From the NCBI RefSeq assembly GCF_006874465.1, contig NZ_VIRL01000006.1, positions 248,001 through 312,000 on the forward strand: a stretch of 64,000 nt of DNA, read 5' to 3'. The notes below the pieces were generated by a model, which searched no databases, was not told the DNA's origin, and saw only the letters and a program-made list of their open reading frames with translations. Within the stretch, counting starts at the first letter, position 1. The number at the start of each line of letters is the position of its first letter. Origin of the DNA: Microbispora bryophytorum. GTDB lineage: Bacteria > Actinomycetota > Actinomycetes > Streptosporangiales > Streptosporangiaceae. Both the position numbers and the translations under genes were made by a program. Positions 49,772 to 58,243 of the stretch are shown here, piece after piece.

Positions 49772-50314
49772 TCAGGCGCGGCAGAGCGACCGGGCGCGGC
49801 GGGCGAGCCGCCGGGTGGCCTCGTCGCTCAGCTCCGGGATCTCCTCCACCGGGAACCAGCGCAGGTCGAGGGACTCGTCGCTGATCACCGCCTCGGCCCC
49901 CGGCGGCGCGACCGCGCCGTACTCGACGTCGAGATGCCAGCTGTGCGGGGGGTGGCACCAGACCTTGTGCCGGTCGAGGGCGAGCGGCCCGCCCAGCAGG
50001 GTGAGCCCGGGGATGCCCGACTCCTCGGCGGCCTCGCGCAGGGCGACCTGCGCGAGCGTGGTGTCGGACGTCTCGCAGTGCCCGCCCATGGGCAGCCACA
50101 TCCCGGCCTTGGGGTGCAGGGTCAGCAGCACCCGCTCGCCGTCGTGCGACAGGACGGCCGTCGTCGCCGTGAGATGGCCGGGAGCGCACTCGCGCCACAT
50201 CGCGTCCTCGTGGCCGTGCAGGTGCGTCAGGAACTCCTCGCGGAGCCGCTCCTCCTCGGGGGTGGGCGCGACCCATCCGGCCAGTACGGCTTGCGCGTCA
50301 CGATGCAGACTCAC
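49772..50314 (-). CDS. Nudix hydrolase
   Basis: 180 residues from GTG 50314. No ribosome binding site; a -10-like TAGGCT lies 8 nt upstream, so a leaderless transcript is likely. The Nudix box runs from GGHCETSDT to REAAEESG with the canonical G-x5-E-x7-REUXEEXG spacing. An N-terminal helical extension (about 1-45) and HxD/E metal environment (WHLDVEYGAVAP) resemble actinobacterial Nudix proteins acting on NDP-sugars or oxidised nucleotides. Substrate not determinable. Confidence 0.9.
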   Translation of the reverse strand: MSLHRDAQAVLAGWVAPTPEEERLREEFLTHLHGHEDAMWRECAPGHLTATTAVLSHDGERVLLTLHPKAGMWLPMGGHCETSDTTLAQVALREAAEESGIPGLTLLGGPLALDRHKVWCHPPHSWHLDVEYGAVAPPGAEAVISDESLDLRWFPVEEIPELSDEATRRLARRARSLCRA

Positions 50315-50369
50315 CGGCGCAGCCTACCGACAGCCGGCGAGCCTCGCGGCCGGAGTCCTGCGGCCGGTG

Positions 50370-51635
50370 CTACTCGCCGCTCTCCCCGTCGGAGCCGGGC
50401 TCCTTGGGCTCTTCCAGCGCCGACAGGTCGAACTCGGCCTCGCCCTTCACGAACGTCTCGGGGTTGTCCAGGTCGTCCGCGGTGGGCATCAGGTCCGGGT
50501 GTCCCCAGACGGCGTCCCTGCCCTCGACTCCGCGCTCGTCGCCCAGGGCCCGCCACAGGGCGGCCGCCTCACGCAGCCGTCTCGGGCGCAGCTCAAGGCC
50601 GACCAGTGTGGCGAAGGTCCGCTCGGCCGGGCCGCCCGTGGCGCGGCGGCGCCGCACGGTCTCGGCCAGCGCCGCGGCGGACGGGAGCTTGCCCTCGGCG
50701 GCGGAGTCGACCACCGTGGCCACCCAGCCTTCGACCAGCGCGAGCGCGGTCTCCAGCCGGGTGAGCGCGGCCTTCTGCCGCTCGGTCTCCTCGGGCTTGA
50801 GCAGCTCGCCGCCGCCCAGGACCTCCTGGATGCGCTCGGGGTCGCTGAGGTCGAGCCCCTGGAGCTTGTCCTGCAAGGCCGTCACGTCCACCGTGATCCC
50901 CTGGGCGTACTCCTCGACCGTGCCGAGCAGGTGCGCCCGCAGCCACGGCACGTGCTGGAAGAGCCGGTGGTGCGCCGCCTCGCGCAGCGCGAGGTAGAGA
51001 CGGATCTCGTCCGAGGGCGTCTCCAGGCCGCTGCTGAAGGCGGCGACGCCTCCGGGCAGCAGAGCGGCGGTGTCCGACAGGGGCAGGCCGATGTCGGAGG
51101 AGCCGACCACCTCACGGGCGAGCGAGCCGAGCGCCTGGCCGATCTGCTGGCCGACCATCATGCTGCCCATCTGCCTGAGCATGCCCATGAGCGGCCCGGC
51201 CATGGCCTGCGCCTCGGGCGGCAGTCCCGCCCCGCCGAGGGTGCCGCCCATGGTCTCCACCATCTGGGCGGCGACGGGATCGCACAACTGTTTCCAGACC
51301 GGGACCGTCTTCTCGATCCACTCCGACCGGCTCCAGGCCTGCGGGGTGGTCACGCCGCTCGGCAGCGTGGTCACCTCGTTGAGCCACAGGTCGGCCAGAT
51401 TGAGGGCCTCGACGATCTGACGTCGCTCGCCCTCCATGACGCTCGGATCACCCTCGGCGACCACGGCGTGCCGTGCGATGTTCTTCGCCATGTCCCAGTT
51501 GACGGGCCCGGCCTCCGGTGAGGCGGACAGCATGTCGGCGAACTGCCGCATGGCCGCGGCGATCTGCTCCGGGCTGCCGAACATGGCGAACGGATTGTCG
51601 TTGGGGTCGTTTTCGCGACCTGGCAGGTCAGTCAC
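50370..51635 (-). CDS. DUF2342 family putative zinc-dependent metalloprotease
   Basis: 421 residues from GTG 51635 (GAGGTGG upstream). It has the conserved architecture of the actinobacterial DUF2342 family: an N-terminal helical region (NWDMAKNIARHAV), a Gly/Met-rich middle (MGGTLGGAGLPPEAQAMAGPLMGMLRQMGSM) and the metal-site-like LREAAHHRLFQHVPWL. The C-terminal PETFVKGEAEFDLSALEE motif is acidic. The homologue Rv3195 sits in the same neighbourhood in M. tuberculosis. Protease activity is a family annotation, not demonstrated. It is divergent from the epimerase-like gene. Confidence 0.88.
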   Translation of the reverse strand: MTDLPGRENDPNDNPFAMFGSPEQIAAAMRQFADMLSASPEAGPVNWDMAKNIARHAVVAEGDPSVMEGERRQIVEALNLADLWLNEVTTLPSGVTTPQAWSRSEWIEKTVPVWKQLCDPVAAQMVETMGGTLGGAGLPPEAQAMAGPLMGMLRQMGSMMVGQQIGQALGSLAREVVGSSDIGLPLSDTAALLPGGVAAFSSGLETPSDEIRLYLALREAAHHRLFQHVPWLRAHLLGTVEEYAQGITVDVTALQDKLQGLDLSDPERIQEVLGGGELLKPEETERQKAALTRLETALALVEGWVATVVDSAAEGKLPSAAALAETVRRRRATGGPAERTFATLVGLELRPRRLREAAALWRALGDERGVEGRDAVWGHPDLMPTADDLDNPETFVKGEAEFDLSALEEPKEPGSDGESGE

Positions 51636-51717
51636 CGCGCCACCTCGTGCAGGATGGAGGAGTCCACATCCGCCACGTTATCCGCCGTGGGGCGGATCAG
51701 TGCAAAGTGAGGACCTC

Positions 51718-52788
51718 GTGCCTACCTCGAAACGCCTGCGTCCCCCCGTCGTCGCCGTCACCGGCGCCGCCTCCGGTCTCGGCCGGGCGTTCCTCGCGAA
51801 AGTGGCCTCGTCTGCGGATTTCCGCCGCGTGGTGGCCATCGACGAGCAGCGCGGCGACGTCCCGGACGTCACCTGGCGGGTCCTCGACATTCGTGATCCG
51901 CTCTTGGCGAACCGAATCTCAGATGTGGACGTCCTGGTGCATCTGGGCACGGACGAGTCGCTCGACAGCGATCACACCGAGCGCCGCCGCTACAACCTGC
52001 GCGCCGCCCAGACCGTGCTCACGGCCTGCGCCGCGGCCCGGGTGCGGCGGGTCGTGCTGGTGACGAGCGCGATGGTCTACGGCGCCGCCGCCGACAACCC
52101 GGTGCCCCTGCCCGAGGACGCCCCGGTCGCGGCCGAGCCCGACACCGGCCTGGTGGGCGACCACCTGGAGATCGAGGCGCTGGTACGGCGGTCGCTGCGG
52201 GCGCATCCCGGCCTGGAGGTGACCGTGCTGCGGCCCGCCGCCCTGGTCGGGCCGGGCGTCGACACCGTCATCACCCGCCACTTCGAGGCGCCCCGGCTGC
52301 TCGTGGTGAAGGGCTGCCTGCCGCGCTGGCAGTTCTGCCACGTCGACGACCTGGTGTCCGCGCTGGAGGCCGCCGCCCTGGGCAGGGTCGGCGGAGTCGT
52401 GGCGGTCGGCTCCGAGGGCTGGCTGGAGATGGAGCAGGTGGAGGAGATCTCCGGCCTGAAGCGGTTCGAGCTGCCGGCCGGTGTGACGTTCGGCACGGCG
52501 CAGCGGCTGCACCGGCTCGGCATCACGCCGACCGCGGCGACCGACCTGCACTACGTGGTCTATCCCTGGGTGGTCGACGGCGTGGCGCTGCGGGAGGCGG
52601 GCTGGAAGCCGACCTGGACCAACGAGGCCGTGCTGCGGGAACTGCTCGAACTGTGCGAGGGCAGGCACGCGGTCGTCGGCCGCCGCCTGTCGGGCAAGGA
52701 GGCCACGATCACCGCCGCCGGCGCGACCGTCGCAGTCATCGGCACGGCCGCGATCGTCCGCGCCGCCCGCCGCAAGCGCCGCACCTGA
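51718..52788 (+). CDS. NAD-dependent epimerase/dehydratase-type SDR
   Basis: 356 residues from GTG 51718 (GTGAGG upstream). Extended SDR: cofactor loop VTGAASGLGRAFL (about 13-25), DIRD after strand 3, VHLGTDES, then a Ser-rich strand VVLVTSAMVYGA with the Tyr of YG at the catalytic position. LRPAALVGPG follows. The Lys of YxxxK is not in the usual place, so the catalytic set is atypical. A C-terminal extension ends in a hydrophobic stretch (ITAAGATVAVIGTAAIVRAA) plus basic tail, probably a membrane anchor. Confidence 0.85.
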   Translation: MPTSKRLRPPVVAVTGAASGLGRAFLAKVASSADFRRVVAIDEQRGDVPDVTWRVLDIRDPLLANRISDVDVLVHLGTDESLDSDHTERRRYNLRAAQTVLTACAAARVRRVVLVTSAMVYGAAADNPVPLPEDAPVAAEPDTGLVGDHLEIEALVRRSLRAHPGLEVTVLRPAALVGPGVDTVITRHFEAPRLLVVKGCLPRWQFCHVDDLVSALEAAALGRVGGVVAVGSEGWLEMEQVEEISGLKRFELPAGVTFGTAQRLHRLGITPTAATDLHYVVYPWVVDGVALREAGWKPTWTNEAVLRELLELCEGRHAVVGRRLSGKEATITAAGATVAVIGTAAIVRAARRKRRT

Positions 52789-52814
52789 TCGGCTCAGGCA
52801 TTACCCTCGGGAAC

Positions 52815-53240
52815 GTGGACGTCATCCGATTGCTGGGCATCCGCGACACCTCGTTGTCCGTGGACGAGGTGCTGGGCGCGGTGGAGGACCATGCCGCCGG
52901 GGGCACGGCGGTCTTCGTCGGCACCGTGCGCGAGCAGGACGGCGGCAGGCCGGTGACACTCCTGTCGTACTCGGCGCACCCGTCCGCCGAGGAGCACCTG
53001 CGCAGGGTCGCGGAGAAGGTGGCGGCCGACCACCAGGCGACGGCGCTGGCGGCCGTCCACCGGGTGGGCGACCTGCGCCTGGGGGAGATCGCCGTCGTCG
53101 TGGCGGCGGCCTGCCCCCACCGCGGCGAGGCGTTCGAGGCCTGCCGCAGGCTGATCGACGACCTCAAGCACGAGGTGCCCATCTGGAAGCACCAGGTGTT
53201 CGCCGACGGAGACGCCGAATGGGTCGGTGCCTGCGATTAA
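52815..53240 (+). CDS. moaE: Molybdopterin synthase catalytic subunit MoaE
   Basis: 141 residues. GTG 52815 lies 7 nt after a -10-like TACCCT, suggesting a leaderless start. MoaE fold with GGTAVFVGTVRE, HRVGDLRLGEIAVVVAAACPHR and the catalytic Lys region VPIWKHQVF. It transfers sulfur from a MoaD thiocarboxylate to cyclic pyranopterin monophosphate. The sulfur carrier would be loaded by MoeZ (7285). No MoaD gene is adjacent, so it must lie elsewhere in the genome. Confidence 0.93.
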   Translation: MDVIRLLGIRDTSLSVDEVLGAVEDHAAGGTAVFVGTVREQDGGRPVTLLSYSAHPSAEEHLRRVAEKVAADHQATALAAVHRVGDLRLGEIAVVVAAACPHRGEAFEACRRLIDDLKHEVPIWKHQVFADGDAEWVGACD

Positions 53241-53283
53241 CACCCGCGAAATACCCGGAGCCCGGAACGCATAGAGTTCGTCC

Positions 53284-54333
53284 ATGTCCCGACGCGCTCT
53301 GACCCTGCTGGTCGCGGGTTTCCTCGCGCTCGCGTTGGCCGTGATCGGCGCCATGCTGCCGGTGCCGTACGTCGTGCTGAGCCCCGGCCCCACGGAGAAC
53401 ACCATCGGGGACGTCAAGGGCAAACCGGTCATCACGATTTCGGGCCATGAGAGCTATCCCACGCAGGGCAGGCTGAGCCTGGTCACCGTCGCCTACCAGG
53501 GCGGGCCCGACAACCGTCTCGATCTGCTCACCGCGCTGCGCGGCTGGCTCGACCCGACGGTCGCCGTGGTGCCGGAGGAGACGCTGTTCCCGAAGTCCAC
53601 CTCGGCGCAGCAGGTCGAGGAGCAGAACACGCAGGAGATGACCGACTCGCAGCAGTCGGCCACCGCCGCCGCGCTGAACGCCCTCAAGATCCCGATCGAG
53701 AAGGTGGTCACGGTCGCCGAGACCGACAAGGGGGCGCCGGCCGACGGGAAGCTCAAGCCGGGCGACGAGATCACGGCGGTGGACGGCACGACGGTGGGCG
53801 AGCTCGAGTCCGTCGCGGCGTCCGTGCAGGGCCGCAAGCCCGGCGAGCAGGTGACGTTCACGGTCAGGCGCGCCGGCACCTCGACGCAGGTGCAGGTCGG
53901 CACCGTGGCGGGTAACGACGGCAAGGCCAAGGTCGGCGTGCAGATGCGTTCGGGTTACCGGTTCCCGTTCACGGTCGGCATCAGCGTCGGCGAGGTCGGC
54001 GGGCCGAGTGCGGGCCTGATGTTCTCGCTGGGCATCTACGACAAGCTGACGCCGGGTGCGCTCACCGGAGGCATGTCGGTCGCGGGCACCGGGACGATCG
54101 ACCCGGCCGGTCAGGTCGGCCCGATCGGCGGCATCGAGCAGAAGATGGTCGGCGCCCGCAGGGCGGGCGCGACGGTCTTCCTCACGCCCGCCGACAACTG
54201 TGCCGACGCCGTCAAGGCCGCGCCCGCCGGGCTGCGCCTGGTGCGGGTCGAGACGCTGGACGGCGCGATCAAGGCGATCGACGCCCTGCGCGATCACAAC
54301 AAGGGCGAGGCCCCCGCCTGCCCGGCCGGCTGA
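53284..54333 (+). CDS. YlbL-type PDZ domain and Lon-like serine protease
   Basis: 349 residues from ATG 53284, close after a -10-like TAGAGT (leaderless). One N-terminal membrane helix (about 8-28), a PDZ domain (about 115-220: LKPGDEITAVDG) and a Lon-type S16 protease domain with Ser242 (GGPSAGLMF) and Lys287 (GGIEQKMVGA), the Ser-Lys dyad. It is exported and tethered to the membrane. The homologue Rv3194c is beside UPF0182 in mycobacteria, as here. Substrate unknown. Confidence 0.92.
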   Translation: MSRRALTLLVAGFLALALAVIGAMLPVPYVVLSPGPTENTIGDVKGKPVITISGHESYPTQGRLSLVTVAYQGGPDNRLDLLTALRGWLDPTVAVVPEETLFPKSTSAQQVEEQNTQEMTDSQQSATAAALNALKIPIEKVVTVAETDKGAPADGKLKPGDEITAVDGTTVGELESVAASVQGRKPGEQVTFTVRRAGTSTQVQVGTVAGNDGKAKVGVQMRSGYRFPFTVGISVGEVGGPSAGLMFSLGIYDKLTPGALTGGMSVAGTGTIDPAGQVGPIGGIEQKMVGARRAGATVFLTPADNCADAVKAAPAGLRLVRVETLDGAIKAIDALRDHNKGEAPACPAG

Positions 54334-54500
54334 GCGTACGCCGGGGGCGCGGGGCCGTGACCTGCCCGTCTTGACGCGGGGTGTCACGAGAACGATCAAA
54401 TCTGTTACCACGACCACGCCGGTCGCAGTGTAGGTTTCCTAGCACGGACCATTGCCCTCTGACAATCATGGCCCTGCCAATCTGAGACAAGGGGTTGAGC

Positions 54501-57500
54501 GTGAGCTTCCGGAGCCCCGGAGCCGGACGGGCGGTGCGCTTGCCCCGACGGCCGCGCCTTCTGATACCCGTGCTGATCGCCGTCGTGGCGATCGTCGTAT
54601 TACTGCTCGTCTTCTCGGGGATCTACACCGACTACCTCTGGTACGACTCGGTGAACTTCTCCTCGGTGTTCTCCACGATGCTGCTCACCCAGGCGGTGCT
54701 GTTCATCGTGGGCGCCGCCGTGATGATCGCCATCGTCGGCGGCAACATGGTGCTCGCGCACCGCACCCGCCCGATGTTCGGGCCGGGGATGTTCGGGGCG
54801 CCGCAGGGCGCCGACCGCTACCGCGTCGCGATGGACCCGCACCGGAGGCTGGTCTTCCTGGTCGGCATGGGCGTCCTCGGCCTGTTCACCGGCTCCTCCA
54901 CAGCGGGGTTGTGGAGGACCTGGCTGCAGTTCGTGAACCGCACGCCCTTCAACGAGAAGGACGCGCAGTTCGGCCTCGACCTGTCGTTCTTCGTGTTCAC
55001 GATGCCGTTCCTGCGGATGCTGCTGAACTTCCTGTTCACCGCCGTGGTGCTGTCGATCATCGCGGCCACGGTCGTGCACTACCTGTACGGCGGGTTCCGG
55101 ATCTCCTCGCCCGGCGGGGTGCACGCCACCCGGGCCGCCCGGGGGCACCTGTCGGTGCTGCTCGGCGTGTTCGTCCTGCTCAAGGCCGCGGCCTACTGGC
55201 TCGACAGGTACAGCCTGGTCTTCTCCGATCGCGGCAAGACCTTCGGCGCGTCGTACACCGACGTGCACGCGGTGCTCCCGGCCAAGGGGATCCTCGCGGT
55301 CATCTCCCTCATCTGCGCGCTGATCTTCTTCGCCGGCGTCATCCGTCCGGGCGGGATGTTCCCGGGCGTGGCGTTCGGGCTGCTCGTGCTGTCGGCCGTA
55401 CTGATCGGCACCGTGTATCCCTCGCTGGTCGAGCAGTTCCAGGTCAAGCCGAACCAGCAGAGCAAGGAGCAGGCGTACATCCAGCGCAACATCGACGCGA
55501 CCCGAAAAGCCTACGGAGTCGATACGGCGAAGGTCACGGAGTACAGCGCCAAGACCGACGCCGACGCCTCCGTGCTGCAGACCGAGGCGTCGGCCATCCC
55601 CGGCATGCGCCTGCTCGACCCGAGCCTGCTGTCGCCGACGTTCCAGCAGAAGCAGCAGATCCGCGGCTACTACCAGTTCCCCGAGCAGCTCGACATCGAC
55701 AGGTATCCCGTCGACGGCAAGCCGCGCGACACGGTGGTGGCGGTCCGCGAGATCGCCCGCCCGCCGGACGGGCAGCGCAACTGGATCAACGACCACCTGG
55801 TCTACACGCACGGTTTCGGCTTCGTCGCCGCGCCCGGCAACAAGGTGGACAGCAGCGGCCTGCCGGAGTTCAGCGAGCGCGACATCCCGCCGGTCGGCGA
55901 CCTCGGCGACTACGAGCCCCGCGTCTACTTCGGTGAGAACTCGCCCGACTACTCGATCGTCGGAGGGCCGAAGTCGGCCAGGCCGATCGAGCTGGACTAC
56001 CCCCAGCAGGGACAGGCGGGCGCCGAGCAGCAGAACACCACCGGCCAGGTGAACAGCACCTACGAGGGCAAGGGTGGCGTCTCGATCGGGAACTTCTTCC
56101 GCCGCCTGCTCTACACGGTGAAGTACGGCGAGACCAAGCTGCTGCTGAACTCGAGCATCAACGACGAGTCCCGCATCCTCTACAACCGCGAGCCGGTGCA
56201 GCGCATCCAGCAGGTCGCGCCGTTCCTCACGCTGGACCGCGATCCGTACCCGGCCGTGGTGGACGGGCGCATCGTGTGGATCGTGGACGCGTACACGACC
56301 TCCGACTCCTACCCCTACTCCGAGCGTAAGAGCCTGGAGTCGCTGACCACCGACGTGCAGTCGAGCCGCCTCGGCGTGCCGCAGGTGCCCAGGGACGAGG
56401 TCAACTACATCCGCAACTCGGTGAAGGCGACCGTGGACGCCTACGACGGCACGGTGACCCTGTACGCCTGGGACGAGGCCGACCCGGTGCTCAGGACCTG
56501 GGAGAAGGCCTTCGGCGGGGTCGTCAAGCCGGCCTCGCAGATCAGCCAGGGACTGCGCGCCCACCTGCGCTACCCGGCCGACCTGTTCAAGGCGCAGCGG
56601 GAGATCCTCACCTCCTACCACGTCACCGACGCCAACGCGTTCTTCAGCGGCCAGGACTTCTGGAAGGTCCCGGAGGACCCGGCGACCGGCAAGAGCAAGC
56701 AGCCGCCGTACTACGTGACCATGAAGATGCCGGGCAGCGAGACCGAGCGCTTCTCGCTGACCACCACGTTCGTGCCCAACCAGCGGCAGAACATGGCGGC
56801 GTTCATGGCGGTCGACGCGACGGCAGCCACGCCGAACCCGCCACTGGAGATCCTCCAGTTGCCGAGCACGACCGCCATCCAGGGTCCGCCACAGGCGCAG
56901 AACCTGTTCGAGTCGAACACCTCGGTGTCGACCGAGCTCAACCTGCTGCGCGGCGGCGGCACCGACGTGCTGTACGGCAACCTGCTCACGCTGCCCTTCG
57001 GCGGCGGCCTGCTGTACGTGGAGCCGGTCTACATCCAGCCGCGCGCGGAGACCTCGGGCAAGTATCCGACCCTCCGCCGGGTGCTCGTGCTGTACGGCGA
57101 GAAGGTCGGCTTCGGCCCCACGCTCAGCAACGCCCTGGAGCAGGTGTTCGGCGGCACCGTGGCCACGCCGCCGGATCAGACACCCGACCAGACGGCGAAC
57201 CAGCCACCTGGTCAGGTCACTCCGCCGGAGAGCTCCTCGGCGCTGACGTCGGCCCTCGACCGGGCCCAGCAGGCGTACGACGCTTCGCAGAAGGCGCTGT
57301 CGTCGATCCCGCCCGACTGGAAGGCGTACGGCGACGCGCAGACCTCGCTGAAGAAGGCGCTGGACGACCTGGGCAAGCTCAAGGGCGGGACGCCCGCCTC
57401 GACGGCGTCCCCGGCCCCGAGCGCGAGTGTGAGCGCCGGCCCGAGTGCGAGCGGGAGTCCACCGGCCGGTGCGACTCCCAGCCCCGCACCGAGCGGCTGA
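54501..57500 (+). CDS. UPF0182 family membrane protein
   Basis: 999 residues. GTG 54501 is chosen over TTG 54495 for its spacing from AAGGGG. About seven N-terminal membrane helices (to residue ~310) precede a long extracytoplasmic region. The family motifs TDYLWYDSVNFSSVF and RYPADLFKAQREIL are present, as are HLVYTHGFGFVAAPGNKV and an EPVYIQP segment. A Ser/Pro/Ala-rich tail ends the protein. The family (Rv3193c in M. tuberculosis) is conserved through actinobacteria, with unknown biochemical function. It is followed immediately by a strong terminator. Confidence 0.92.
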   Translation: MSFRSPGAGRAVRLPRRPRLLIPVLIAVVAIVVLLLVFSGIYTDYLWYDSVNFSSVFSTMLLTQAVLFIVGAAVMIAIVGGNMVLAHRTRPMFGPGMFGAPQGADRYRVAMDPHRRLVFLVGMGVLGLFTGSSTAGLWRTWLQFVNRTPFNEKDAQFGLDLSFFVFTMPFLRMLLNFLFTAVVLSIIAATVVHYLYGGFRISSPGGVHATRAARGHLSVLLGVFVLLKAAAYWLDRYSLVFSDRGKTFGASYTDVHAVLPAKGILAVISLICALIFFAGVIRPGGMFPGVAFGLLVLSAVLIGTVYPSLVEQFQVKPNQQSKEQAYIQRNIDATRKAYGVDTAKVTEYSAKTDADASVLQTEASAIPGMRLLDPSLLSPTFQQKQQIRGYYQFPEQLDIDRYPVDGKPRDTVVAVREIARPPDGQRNWINDHLVYTHGFGFVAAPGNKVDSSGLPEFSERDIPPVGDLGDYEPRVYFGENSPDYSIVGGPKSARPIELDYPQQGQAGAEQQNTTGQVNSTYEGKGGVSIGNFFRRLLYTVKYGETKLLLNSSINDESRILYNREPVQRIQQVAPFLTLDRDPYPAVVDGRIVWIVDAYTTSDSYPYSERKSLESLTTDVQSSRLGVPQVPRDEVNYIRNSVKATVDAYDGTVTLYAWDEADPVLRTWEKAFGGVVKPASQISQGLRAHLRYPADLFKAQREILTSYHVTDANAFFSGQDFWKVPEDPATGKSKQPPYYVTMKMPGSETERFSLTTTFVPNQRQNMAAFMAVDATAATPNPPLEILQLPSTTAIQGPPQAQNLFESNTSVSTELNLLRGGGTDVLYGNLLTLPFGGGLLYVEPVYIQPRAETSGKYPTLRRVLVLYGEKVGFGPTLSNALEQVFGGTVATPPDQTPDQTANQPPGQVTPPESSSALTSALDRAQQAYDASQKALSSIPPDWKAYGDAQTSLKKALDDLGKLKGGTPASTASPAPSASVSAGPSASGSPPAGATPSPAPSG

Positions 57501-57506
57501 GCCCTT

Positions 57507-57540
57507 CCGGAGCCCCGCGCCCCACGGCGCGGGGCTCCGG
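57507..57540 (+). terminator. Terminator of the UPF0182 gene
   Basis: Perfect 15-bp stem (CCGGAGCCCCGCGCC and complement) with a 4-nt CCAC loop, starting 7 nt after the stop and followed by TTTGCC. Confidence 0.85.
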
Positions 57541-57581
57541 TTTGCCTTCCGGCCGGTGCCGGGATAGTCTCGTAGAGCCGA

Positions 57582-57658
57582 CGCGGGGTGGAGCAGCTCG
57601 GTAGCTCGCTGGGCTCATAACCCAGAGGTCGCAGGTTCAAATCCTGTCCCCGCTACCA
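57582..57658 (+). tRNA. Initiator tRNA-fMet (CAT), copy 1
   Basis: 77 nt including encoded CCA. Anticodon loop CTCATAA with anticodon CAT. The anticodon stem ends in three G:C pairs (GGG/CCC) and the 1:72 position is the unpaired C/T typical of initiators. The T arm is GCAGG-TTCAAAT-CCTGT. Identical over its whole length to the copy at 58024. It has its own terminator at 57681-57708. Confidence 0.96.
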
Positions 57659-57680
57659 GAAGATGTCGCAGGACATCGGG

Positions 57681-57708
57681 AACCCCCGGACCCACAGGTC
57701 CGGGGGTT
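57681..57708 (+). terminator. Terminator of initiator tRNA copy 1
   Basis: 12-bp perfect stem (AACCCCCGGACC and complement), CACA loop, then TCTTTTTG. Canonical intrinsic terminator 22 nt after the tRNA. Confidence 0.9.
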
Positions 57709-58023
57709 TCTTTTTGCTGTGATGCCGGTAGCCGACCCCTCGAATCGACACGGCGATTCTGACTGGTTGTGCTCCTTGGGCCGGTTGTGCTCCTGGGGGG
57801 CGCCTGCGTCTCGATCCGGACGGGCGCCTGGATCTTGTTGCTCGCGGGGCGGCGCACCCGCGTCGATCGATCATCACGAGGAGTGCGGCAGGAGTCCTTC
57901 CGGGCCGAGGATGTGGTGCCGTCGTATGCCTCGGCGTGGCCGGCGGCCCGTCCGCCGGCCGGCCCGCGGGCGGAACCGATTTGGCACTTGTGCGCGGGGC
58001 GGGTAGGGTTGTGAACACAACGA
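57709..58023. other. Spacer between the two initiator tRNA genes
   Basis: About 315 nt with no supported gene. A short direct repeat (GTTGTGCTCC, around 57767-57793) is visible, and the promoter of tRNA copy 2 should lie at the right end (GTAGGGTTGTG, about 58000-58015, has a TAGGGT -10). Minus-strand frames reading into the tRNAs are artefacts. Confidence 0.6.
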
Positions 58024-58100
58024 CGCGGGGTGGAGCAGCTCGGTAGCTCGCTGGGCTCATAACCCAGAGGTCGCAGGTTCAAATCCTGTCCCCGCTACCA
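58024..58100 (+). tRNA. Initiator tRNA-fMet (CAT), copy 2
   Basis: 77 nt with encoded CCA, identical to copy 1 (57582-57658). The copies differ in flanking sequence and terminators, so this is a duplicated gene unit, not an assembly repeat of a longer block. A TAGGGT -10-like box lies about 15-20 nt upstream. Confidence 0.96.
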
Positions 58101-58104
58101 AGAA

Positions 58105-58144
58105 ACGAAGGCCCGGCCTCCGGAAACGGAGACCGGGCCTTCGT
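58105..58144 (+). terminator. Terminator of initiator tRNA copy 2
   Basis: An 18-base stem with a single C/A mismatch (ACGAAGGCCCGG-C-CTCCG and complement) closed by a GAAA tetraloop, 4 nt after the CCA end, followed by CCTTTCC. Confidence 0.85.
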
Positions 58145-58243
58145 CCTTTCCCAGGGCCGGTCCGGCCCAGATCCAGTCCAGCCCAGATCCAGTCCAGCGC
58201 GGCCGATACGGGCACAGCCGTCGGCCTCGGGCGGGAGTAGCGC

